Source: Wuchereria bancrofti (Eukaryota > Nematoda > Chromadorea > Rhabditida > Onchocercidae). Taken from it: DNA of 64,000 nucleotides. Of this stretch, positions 12,801 through 23,774 are shown piece after piece. Each line of letters begins with the position of its first letter. Position 1 is the stretch's first letter. The stretch covers positions 14,731,501 to 14,795,500 of the forward strand of contig SSBO01000012.1 of assembly GCA_005281725.1 (NCBI GenBank), read 5' to 3'. The notes under the pieces are model-generated. The model had not been told where the DNA came from, did not search any database, and saw only the letters and a program-made list of their open reading frames with translations. A program made the position numbers and the translations under genes.

Positions 12801-15800
12801 CAGGTTTTAAAACGACGCCGTTCAGGACGTGAAAGTGCTGATCTCAGAGGAGGCATCGTCGTATCACCGTATATTTCGCCCTTACATGATGGATCATCTG
12901 TCTCAATTATACCACCACCAGTTCCACCAGCTCACAGCTCGTATACCAATATTCCTATTCAGAGGACATTACGTGAAATCGAAAGATTAGAGCGAATTCC
13001 AGGCGCCCAAAAAATTGATTTATTTAAGGTATGGTACTTATTCTAGAAGCGTTAAAAGCAATTCGTTCGAATATGATATAATTTGTGATGCTACATTATA
13101 TTTCATATTTTCTTTCTCTTATCTTCGCTGTGAGAAATAAAATGAAGAACTTACTGAACTAATGGAAACCCATATAAGATCATAAATTTAGTAAGTCATT
13201 GCTCCATTATATATATATAACATAATGTAAAGGAATTCAAGGACATTAATTCTTTATCAGCAGTGTCCGAGTATTTTTGTCTTATTTTGGATATTCTTTT
13301 AGGGTTCGAAGGGACTTGGTTTCAGTATAGCTGGTGGAGTAGGTAATGAACATGTGGCTGGTGATACTGGCATTTATGTAACGAAGATTATTGATGGAGG
13401 AGCAGCATACCATGACGGCCGTTTGCGAGTTGGCGACAAAATTTTAGCTGTAAGATTTTTTATATAACCATTTTCGGAAAGCGTTTGTAGTGTTTACAGT
13501 CATTTCCGGGAAGCGTTTATAACGAGCTCTTTTAAATTTTCCATAGTGTATTTATGATTAAGCAGATTTCTAATTCCTCATATTATTAACTTAGTGGTTC
13601 AATATTTCTTTATGGGAATGCTTCTCTTTGAGGTTGTAGAATTTAATTAATAAATAGCAGATCGAGATGTAATGGAAATACTTGTTGCACTCAGCTGAAT
13701 TTTTAGCATGATCTGAAAGTGAACATTTCTTTGCTTCCTATATTACATGTCAATACCTAGGGCAGACTTTGTATTTATAAATGAGATATCTCTACTGTCT
13801 CTAAAACTACTTTTAAGGTTGATAATGTAATTCTGGAAAATGTTACACATGAATTTGCTGTGAATACATTGAAACAGACTGCTTCTAAAGTAACTCTGGT
13901 TTATTTAAAAAATCCTCACCCCGAATTGTTGCCGAATTTTGACGATAGTGGTAATCGCTCATTGGGTGCTCCACCTACTCCCGCTCGTTCCGGTAAGTTT
14001 CAGCGATACTCTAACATTTCAGTTAGTATATCTTCTGGTTATTTGTTGTCGAGTAGATAGATTGACAATAATGATCATTTTTTTAAATTGCTACTGGAAT
14101 ATTCTTTTAATATATTCATTTCATATGTTGAATACTCATCTAATACCAATTCGGAACCATTGCTATGTAAGATTGATTACTTTTTTCGGAAATATAAATA
14201 TATCGCTGGAATTACTAGAAAACCAAAAATGTTCCAAACCATCGATAATCTATGAGTTTATGCATTTATTAATCATTAATTAGACTGCTGTTGATATCTT
14301 CGGACCTTTTTTTTCTCTTGTTTGTTTCTAATTGATAGTATAAAATAGGTTTTCTATAATTAACTTAAAATTTAATATAAAAATGTTTTATTCTTTTAGC
14401 TGCTTCGCTGCATCACGATTCGTTTGATACGCAACAGTCATTCCATACAATAGCACAACAAGAGTTACCGTTAGGTCCACGTATCGTTCACCTTAATCGT
14501 GGGATGCAAGGATTAGGTTTTAACATTGTTGGTGGAGAAGATGGAGAACCGATTTATATAAGCTACGTTTTACCTGGTGGTGTAGCTGATCTTTCTGGAA
14601 ACGTAAGAAAGGTATGTCATTTTGGGTGGATTAGTTTATGTTTTCATCATAAATATGTTGGATACTTCAGGTGCTTTTCGTCTTGAGCGTGGTGAATTTC
14701 AACATTCTCCGATCATGGCTTTGAATCGGTGTCAAAAAATTTCAGGGTGATGTTTTGTTGCAAGTAAATGGTGTCAATCTGCGAAATGCAACCCATGCTG
14801 AAGCAGCTCGTGCATTAAAGGAAGCTATGAATCCTGTGTCCTTAACGTTACAGTATCGACCACAAGGTATGATCTTAAGCCTTCAACTTTTGCTAAATTA
14901 CTTCCTCGATTTTGTATAATTCCTTCTGTGAATATTTTTGGTACGCAGTGCTAAATCTAAAACATGAAATCTTATTTTCTGCTCAAAATGGGAACCATAA
15001 ATGATACCATTTTAAATAATTCAATTTTTTCCGGAATTATCTTTCATTTGTAATGTCTTTAAATTAGGTGAAAAACTTGTTTTGCCCTCTGTTACTGCTA
15101 TTATTACAGAGTACGGACAATTTGAGGCTAAAATTGACCAACTTCGTCGAGATTTGATTAGTGGTGGAGCGGTAACTTTTGGTGGACCACGTAAAGAGCT
15201 TTTTGTCAGGTATAGTAAGAATATGTCTTTAGTATAGGATGTGGAATCGTTTCACGATTTTGTGAAATCTTTTCAGAGCCATGTTTGACTATGATCCAGC
15301 ACGCGAAGCAGGTGTTCCACATCGTGCCTTGCCTTTCTTTTACGGTGACATCTTACATGTTACCAATGTTGCGGACGATGACTGGTGGACAGCACGGCTG
15401 GTTACGGAAAGCGGTGAAGAAGGTATGGAAGGAATTATTCCATCCAAAAAAAGAGTTGAAAAGAAGGAACGACAACGGAGAAAACAGGTAAAGCGTAGTT
15501 AGTCTTTACATGAAATCCATTTACGGACGCATGTGTATGCATGTATTTATGGGCAAGTTCTAAAAAATTTAGTTTTCTTCGGGTCATTGATTTTAGGTGT
15601 ATTTATTGTAAAGTAATTTGTTTTCTTTGCATAATTGTTGATTGTTTTATGAAGATAATCAGAATTTAGGAGCTGAGTTTTTTTCCTTTTTTCATTATGT
15701 TGTATAATAGATTCTAAGTTGTTATTGAATTATGTTTTCAATGCATCGGAATGAGTTAGTTCTTTATTTCTGTCAATTTTCTTATGGGCTTTATTTCTCG

Positions 15801-18202
15801 AAATTAATATCAGAAATTACACATGAAATTTTCTGTAGATATATTACACCTAAACCCTTCAACAGTTTTTCAGGTGAATTTTAACGCTGGTAGTCAAAGT
15901 CTTCCTCGAGGTATGGATGGTCGTCGTGGTTCACGTTCACAGTTGTCATTCTCGCGCAAATTTCCTTTCGTTAAAAGTACCGATAAACTTAACGAATTTA
16001 CTGATAATGAGCGTAAGTTCATTACAATTTCTAGCTTAACTGGTTTAATTTTCGTAACACTTTCAAATATGAGAACGCAAAGCTTCTCTTGTTATTGCCA
16101 TTTCCTACGAAATATGACGTAATGGATAAAGAAACATAGTTACGAGATTTAGATAAGGGAAGGAAAAACTTTAAATTTAGTTTTACAACTACAGTAGCGA
16201 TGACAAAAATTAGTGTGAGTAAAGATAATTCTTTTTGCGCAGTCTTGCAAATTCTGTACATATACTATTTCCTTCGCCATTTTCATAGGTCATAATGGTT
16301 CCAGAAGCTTGCGGAACCTTATAAGTGTATTGTTTCATGATATAAAATAGTTAGGAAGGTTTCGGATATGAATGATAACTTCTGCTTCCGTATTACTATA
16401 AGATTTCCCTAGATGGTACAACTTATACATCATACACTACAAGCGATAGTGATTACTGTAAGTTTTCATGGTCTGCTGTGTGTGCAGTGTCTGCTTTATT
16501 TGTCACATTATTAACAAGAGTTACTAACTAAGAGAAAAATGTGAAGAATTGAGAATCTAATATACATGAGTCACTTAATACAATTACTTTATATTTTTGT
16601 ACTCTCTATTTGTGGAAGTAACTGCAATTATAACTTTTTTTAAATCGAGTTGTAAAACACATGTTATACTGTTTATTTAATATTTGGAAGATAACAGTGT
16701 TTGATTCACAAGCATTGAACAAAGAATTAATTTGATATATCAGAATGTAAAGTAGTAATTGTTTTTTAAAGCAGTTATTTCATTTTAATATTTTAGTTGG
16801 TGCAACTGAGGATCCGATAATGTCATATGTCGCAGTGGAACGTCAACAAAGTAACTATTACTCTTAGTTTTATTATTTACATTCTATTTCTTTCATTAAT
16901 GAATGAATACTCGCTGGTGTAGCTAAAACGTTGTTTTGCTCTGATAATTGAAAATTTTACTGTTGTAAATACATATGTTTATATTATACCTCTTCATATT
17001 ATATCTTAGATAATTGATTGTATTTAGTATGAGTTTCCCTTATTCCAGTAAATTATCCGCGTCCGGTCATTATTCTTGGAGCAATGAAAGACCGCATCAA
17101 TGATGAATTGGTACTCCGTGATCGAGATCGATTTAGCAGTTGCGTCCCACGTATGTTATTATTTTTCATGATGAATCCTTTCCATCAAAAGCAATTTATT
17201 TGCGTATTAGGTGGCTGTTAAATCGTTTTACCTTAATTTTTAAAAACTGAAATACTGCAGATACTAGCCGACCTCCGAAACCGAACGAAATAGACGGTCG
17301 TGATTATCATTTTGTTTCAAAGGAACAAATGCAGGAAGATGTTCGAAACAATCAGTTTATCGAAGCAGGACAATTTCAAGATAATCTTTATGGCACGAGC
17401 ATTAATTCTGTTCGTGAAGTTGCAGAAATGGTATGCGAGCTTTGAAAGAATCTTCAAGTGACCATATGCTATACCATTTTGGTATTCGTGAAATGATTTT
17501 TAGTTCCTTGTGAGTGCAAAAGAAATGGCCAAGATTGGACTTCTGATTAAAATTAGCATTGAATATCTAATTTGGTTATGTCATATTTCCATAGTTAGGA
17601 ACTAACTTTATGGTATTTATTGTAGGGTCGACATTGCATTCTCGATGTAAGTGGAAATGCTATCCGTAGATTACAATCTATTGCTAATATATACCCAATA
17701 GCAGTTTTCGTGAAACCACAGACACCGCATCAAATTATGTAAGTAATTTACCTAACCTTAACACCTCAACCAATCAGCGATGATTAAATCTTTCTGTTTT
17801 ATCCTCCGTTGGTGAAGCACTATTGATTTATTTCTGAAATTTTTGGAAAGCAAACCGTAGTTTATGGAATGCTTAGAATTTCTTATAGGGAATGGGATCA
17901 TTCGATAAATGAAGATGATGCTCATACTATATATCAGCGCTGTCAGAGAACAGAACAAAACTTTGGAGATTTGTTTACTGGTGAATATTTTTATGTTCCT
18001 TCCCTTCATATTTCTTTACTTGCAATAATTTCAGTCTTCCTCTTCCTTTCTAGTAGTATATCACTCTTATTGTAAAAATGATATTATTTTAGCTGCTGTA
18101 AGTGGTCAAACATTCGAAGATCTCATACGTCGTGTCTTGAACGTTATCGCGGAGCAGTCACGTCCACATGCTTGGGTACCATCACGAGCACAAGTTTTTT
18201 AA
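9890..18202 (+). CDS. dlg-1: dlg-1 copy 2, complete Discs-large MAGUK scaffold (926 aa)
   Basis: Scaffold of epithelial apical junctions and synapses. Coding exons: 9890-9911, 10031-10162, 10671-10810, 10943-11047, 11338-11412, 12264-12451, 12593-12695, 12804-13028, 13303-13449, 13818-13992, 14400-14611, 14746-14866, 15110-15209, 15277-15487, 15874-16012, 16413-16457, 16797-16850, 17049-17150, 17261-17430, 17626-17738, 17889-17980, 18093-18202. They total 2781 bases in consistent phase with no stop. L27 is at about residues 8-52 ([13 protein letters not shown]), PDZ1 at 167-257 ([10 protein letters not shown]), PDZ2 at 322-415 ([10 protein letters not shown]), PDZ3 at 463-548 ([13 protein letters not shown]), SH3 at 577-645 (AMFDYDP, WWTARL), then a basic HOOK, then GUK at about 733-920. 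The GUK lacks the kinase P-loop, as is usual for DLG. The start ATG gives MPVHRAG, splicing in frame into L27. The 45-base exon at 16413 is phase-neutral and could be alternatively used. Length is close to other animal DLG proteins. Confidence 0.93.
11621..11786. repeat. 30-bp terminal inverted repeat element (MITE-like) in a dlg-1 intron
   Basis: Arms 11621-11650 and 11757-11786 are reverse complements with one mismatch and enclose about 106 bases with no open frame. The whole element is about 166 bases. It could be a miniature inverted-repeat transposon or simply a long hairpin; no clear target-site duplication was seen. Confidence 0.6.
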
Positions 18203-19265
18203 GCCTCATTTTGTTTGGTCATTTTATGAATCAAAAGAGGAACTTTTGAAAAGTATCTCTTCTGAAGTCTTCTTTCTGTTTAACAAAAAAAAATTTATTC
18301 AGTCCAAATATTAAAGCATAGTTCACTCGATTTTACAGTAACTAATTTTTGAAAGGTTTCTTGAAAAGTTTTTCTTCTCTTGCTTTGCAAACCTCATTGT
18401 ACACATATCCGATACTCAACTGCTTTGCTTATTCTCGTATTCCATGAAATTGGGATAAAAGTATTTTATCCAAATTTGGTGAAATAATCGAATTACTCTC
18501 GTGACAAAGTAATTGAACGTGATTACAATTTCCTTACTAACAAACCGTAAACTGAGTCATTTTGTTTTAAAATTTCAAAGGTAATCAAAATATTTTTTGA
18601 GTTTCATTTGTCTGAAGAAAGGGAAATGATCAAATCTTCCGGTTAGTTTGATCATTTAACCAAGTTCATGTTTCTGATATTTTGTGTAGCTCTGTTTTTT
18701 TTTTTTTTTTTTTTTCATTGTGATTAATTGATATAATGCCATTTTCCATCTGACGCTGCTATTACATTAGTCTTTATTTTGTTTCAATATGTCAATTCCT
18801 TATTTTTCTTCTTTATAATTTGATATATCAACAGTACAAAGGCCGAGGATTTTCCAGAATAATTTCTTGGGATTTTCAAAGATTTTCGAATAGCAAATAA
18901 CTGGTTTTTTTGAATTACTTGATAAAAGAAAGATAAAAGAAAGGTATGTTACTATGCGGAAAATTCTACCATTAAACTGTAGAATTTCTCTTCTTTTTTG
19001 TTCATTTGGACAAATTGGTATCTTTCTGGAGAGTATGACATCTGTGAAGCCGAATTGTGCAGAATTTGGTCCATCATGAGATTCTGTTTCAAAATGTTGG
19101 AGACTTCGGTATTTCAAAAAAGGTTTGAATTGAAGAAATGAAGCATATCATTGTTCTATCTCATACATTGACTATTTTGTAATTGTTTTATCCATTCTCA
19201 CTCATTGCACTTACTCATTAAAGGTTGTGATTCTATTAATTTGTTATATTGTTTTTTTTTTTTTN
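18203..19265 (+). other. 3' flank of dlg-1 copy 2
   Basis: Non-coding. Parallel to 20017-21090 after copy 3 with many small differences, so the 3' flank was duplicated with the gene. It contains a long T run at about 18697-18715 and ends in a T run interrupted by an N at 19265, where sequence jumps back into a GUK intron (start of copy 3). Confidence 0.7.
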
Positions 19266-19392
19266 TTTCAGTTCCTTGTGGGTGCAAAAGAAATGGCCAA
19301 ATTGAACTTATGATTATAATTAGCACTGAATATCTAATTTGATTATGTCATATTTCTATAGTTAAGGACTAACTTTATGGTATTTATTGCAG

Positions 19393-20016
19393 GGTCGACA
19401 TTGCATTCTCGATGTAAGTGGAAATGCTATCCGTAGATTACAATCTATTGCTAATATATACCCAATAGCAGTTTTCGTGAAACCGCAGACACCGCATCAA
19501 ATTATGTAAGTTTTACCTAACCTTAACACCTCAGCCAATCATTCAGCGACAATGTCATCCATTAAATTTGTTTTTGTTTTTTGTTTTATCCTCCGTTGGT
19601 GAAGCACTATTGATTTATTTCTGAAATTTTTGAATTAAATAAGTTTATGGAATGCTTAGAATTTCTTATAGGGAATGGGATCATTCGATAAATGAAGATG
19701 ATGCTCATACTATATATCAGCGTTGTCAGAGAACAGAACAAAACTTTGGAGATTTGTTTACTGGTAAATATTTTTATGTTATCTAAAATTCATTAGCTAA
19801 TTATAATTTTAGTTCCTTCCCTTCATATTTCTTTACATGCAATAACTTCAGTCTTCCTCTTCCTCTCTGATAGTACATCACTCTTACTATAAAAATATTA
19901 TTTTAGCTGTTGTAAGTGGTCAAACATTCGAAGATCTCTTTCGTCTTGTCTTGAACGTCATCGCAAAGCAATCACGTTCACATGCTTGGGTACCATCACG
20001 AGCACAAATTTTTTAA
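19393..20016 (+). pseudogene. dlg-1: dlg-1 copy 3, last three GUK exons only
   Basis: Exons 19393-19505, 19672-19763 and 19907-20016 repeat the end of the GUK-like domain and the stop codon. The fragment starts in the intron before them, directly after the N at 19265, and has no promoter, start codon or upstream exons. From about 19385 to 20168 it is essentially identical to copy 1 (4780-5565): both encode [15 protein letters not shown] where copy 2 encodes [15 protein letters not shown]. It continues into its own 3' flank, whereas copy 1 is cut off. It may be the true 3' end of a second allele or copy placed here by the assembler, or a genuine truncated duplicate. Confidence 0.85.
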
Positions 20017-22094
20017 ACCTCATTTTGCTTGGTCATTTTATGATTCAAAAGAGAAACTTTTGAAAAGCCTCTCTTTTGAAGTTTTTTTTCTGTTTAACAG
20101 AAAAATTTATGTTAAACTATTAAATATATTAATTATATTAAAGTCCAATATTAAAGTATCAGTTCACTCGATTTTACAGTAACTAATTTTTGAAAGGTTT
20201 CTTGAAAAGCTTTTCTTCTCTTGCTTTGCAAACCTCATTGTACACATATCCGATATGCAGCTACTTTGCTTATTCTCTTATTCCATGAAAAAAAAAAATA
20301 TTTTATCCAAATTTGGTAAAAGTCGAACTACTCTAGTGACAAAGTAGTTGATCATGAGCATAATTTCTTTACTAACAAACCGCAAACTGAGTCATTTTGT
20401 TTTTAAAATTTCAAAGATAATCAATTTTCTTTTTATTTCTTGAATTTCATTTGTTTGAAGAAAGGGAAATGATCAAATCGTCCGGTTAGTTTGATCATTT
20501 AACCAAGTTCATGTTTCTGATATTTTGTGTAGCTCTGTTTTTTTTTCCATTGATTAATTGATGTAATGTCATTTTTCATCTGATGCAGCTATGCATTTGT
20601 CTTTATTTTGTTTCAGTGTCAATTCCTTATTTTTTTTCGTTATAATTTGATATATCAACAGTACAAAGGCCGAGGATTTTCAAGAATAATTGTTTGAGAT
20701 TTTCAAAGATTTTTGAATAGAAAATAACTAATTTTTGAATTACTTAGATAAAAGAAAGGTATGTTATTATACGGAAAATTCTACCATTAAACTGTAGAAT
20801 TTCTCTTCTTTCTTGTTCATTTGGACAATTGTGTTTTTCTGGAGAGTGTAACATCTGTGAAGCCGGATTGTGCAGAATTTGGCCATCATGAGATTCTGTT
20901 TCATGTCAGAATGTTGGAAACCTCAGTATTTCAAAGAAGGTTAAATTGAAGAAATGAAGCATATCATTGTTCTATCTCATACATTGACTATTTTGTAATT
21001 GTTTTATCCATTCTCACTCATTGCACTTACTCATTAAAGGTTGTGATTCTATTAATTTGTTATATTGTTTTTTTTCTTTTTTTTTTTAAAGTGTATTTAC
21101 AAGGGAATACGGTTCATATTCGTCGTATTTTTACAATAAAAAATTAACTTAATTCGCTTCAGTAATTTCTTGGTTGCTTCTTTTTGTGAACACTGATAAT
21201 GCAGGAAGAGAAACAAAGAGGCCTCTTATTCTCAGGATGAACATTTATAAGATGGGACAAGATGCTTTTGTAGTAGCATAAGCATCAGGAAGATCAATCA
21301 AGTTTGCGATACCATTATTCAATAGCACATTCATCACAGTGAACCGTATTTTCATCTAATTTTCCTTCTTTTAGCAGATAAAGGAAAACAGGAAAAGCTC
21401 ATTTGTCGCATGCAGCTTCCCTTATATATGTTAGCCTTTTCCATCATTTGTTCGAAATTCTGATTAATTTTGTTCGCGCACTTTTCTTTCACTACTTTTT
21501 CAAAATGTGCCAATTTCTCTCTTTTCATCTAAATGTTAATTGCTGCAGGAGCGCTCTTAACATGCATATTGTATTATGTTCGAAATCTACTGTAAATACG
21601 TGGTCTTATAAAATTTGAAGAATTTTTACAAAGAAAAAGGAAACAAAGAGAGATAGATCATTGGGAGATGATGTAAGGAAGTAGTGTAATTTGATGAAAT
21701 AAAGAAGGCGAATATTTAGTGGCCAATACATGACACATCATATAAAGCTGTATCCTTTCATATTAGGATGTAAGATGACCGAGATATCCCAATGCAACTG
21801 ATATTCTCGATGATTGTTAGTTTTAGCGGGTTTCCACGTGTTCCTTTTGTATACATTAAATAGATGACGGTGAGGAAAACGACATATGTCCGACATTTTT
21901 ATCTTAATTGCAGAATGTTGAAAGTGCTAGCAATCTGTGTAGTTTATTCTCATAACATGAAAGAGTAGATGTATGAAAAACGAAATGATATTTGAAATTG
22001 TAGTCATAAACTGTCTAACCTGCACAAGTTAAAATCATACTAACTATCAATTATAATTATAATAACGATAAGGGATGACTGTAACAAGAATTAT
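20017..22094. other. 3' flank of dlg-1 copy 3 and intergenic DNA
   Basis: Up to about 21090 the sequence parallels the 3' flank of copy 2; after a T-rich tract it becomes unique. No supported gene in 21100-22094; it lies between convergent genes (dlg-1 plus strand, next gene minus strand). Confidence 0.6.
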
Positions 22095-23774
22095 TCATAA
22101 TGGCTGCAAACAAATGTCATTAACACTATCTGATTTCAGTTCGAATGAAAAATCGGACGGTTCATGATCTACCTGTTGCCATGGATCAGGCCAACGGCTT
22201 ACAAGAATCTTGTTGATAAATAATGATGGTGCTTCTATCTGAAAAATAACACAAAATAAAAACAATGGAATAAATATATTTTGTTCTAATTATTAAGACT
22301 TTAATTTAATTGAAGATTCCAAATTAAAATTTACTTAAAAATATAAAATAAAATTGTCGATGATTAAAATGTGTAATAAATGAGATAAAAAAAGATGAAA
22401 AGACAAAGTTTTATTATTGTACTACTATTACTTTTTAATTTTATGCCAAATAAAGAAAGTTGAAATTTGAACTAAAACGGTCGTGACTAATTACCGCGGT
22501 TTCGGATTGCGTGAGTGGTGCTGCTAACTTTTTTGACATCGATTTTGCCCTGGATAACACAACCGGGAATGGTGTAGGTGATGGTACTTGCGTGGATTGC
22601 TTAGGGGATTTCAAAGTACTTTCAGCTGATCTTACAGCTGCCTCGATACTAGCTGCAATTTGGGATACTTTCGTCTTTCTTGCTGAATCTGTCACAATCA
22701 TCTTCGATTGCGTTTTATGCTGAAATATTAGTTGAATATTTTTAAAGCACAAACAAATGTTTTTCAATTCCGATTATAATTACTGCTGAAATTAAAAGCA
22801 ATAAATTGTCGATGCTGGACAATAAATATACATATATAAGGAAACTCTGAAGGGAGCTCCTGCTCAGTATGAATTCGCATTTCTTAAGCTACGATAAATG
22901 AAGAAAGCCTTGTTTAATCCCTTAACCATTCAATCATTGTCACATATCAATTCCGGAAACTATCAGATGTACTTGCCCGTCTCTTTTCTTGTTCAACCCG
23001 TTTTCGTTCCATTTTCCCTCCTTGTCGTTTGAGTACACAATATAATAGAAGAAATATAGAAATAATAAGAAGAATGACGAGAACAACCAAAACAATAGTT
23101 AATGCTAATATAACTTCCGGTTTCCCTTTCGGTGCTACAGTGGAAGTTACTGGTAGGGGCATTTTAGCCATACCTTGCAGTATCATATTTCCTGTAACTA
23201 TTCATTTAATTCTTTCTTAATATGCATTTTTTATAATTTCTGATATGTATACAGGTGTGTGATCCATGTCCAATATTCCTAGTCACAACTTATTTTTCAT
23301 CATTTAGCATTAAAGTATAGGAATTCTGGAAACTTTGATATTTTGGTAAATCGCTTTCAGATAATGAAAGTAACGGATATTTTTTGAGTACCTTTTAAGA
23401 AATGGAAAACGCTTTTAGATAGATAGTGTCAATTTGCAATAAAATCTTTAAAATATTATCTTGCATTTTATAATTTGTCAAATAAAAACTGTGAGTGAAA
23501 TAAAATTGTTCATATATTTCCCCCGTGCAAACGAGTCATTAACAATGTATTAGTACGTGAAAATACGTCAATTGTCATCAACAGCTTGAATTTGAAAATT
23601 CAAAAAGAAATGCGAAATACCTCCAATAGCATCATAGTCCTCACCAAGGTATAAAGAATTTGCTTCATCTGAGTTATTAAAGACATCATACATTCTATCA
23701 ATTGAGAATATTACGTGGTGCGTTGTAATCAACCAATCACTTATATTTCGATAGCTAACAATAGCTAATCTCAT
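22095..23774 (-). CDS. Single-pass membrane protein of unknown function (245 aa model)
   Basis: Minus-strand exons 23621-23774, 22977-23191, 22495-22719 and 22095-22238 join in consistent phase to 246 codons including stop. One strong hydrophobic helix lies at about residues 78-105 (ALTIVLVVLVILLIISIFL). It is preceded by a short Thr/Pro-rich stretch and followed by a basic, Glu/Lys/Arg-rich segment and then a Ser/Pro-rich tail ending near WPDPWQQVDHEPSDF. This suggests an extracellular N-terminus of about 75 residues and a cytoplasmic tail of about 140. The chosen Met has no signal peptide, so an upstream exon may be missing. The second intron uses a GC donor (CGG|GCAAGT, reading the minus strand), the only phase-compatible choice seen. 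I do not recognise the family. The final exon and helix exon are the best supported parts. Confidence 0.62.

Noticed and set aside
18800..19117. 105-codon minus-strand open frame
   Set aside because: Lies in the dlg-1 3' flank; the parallel sequence after copy 3 has indels that would break it.
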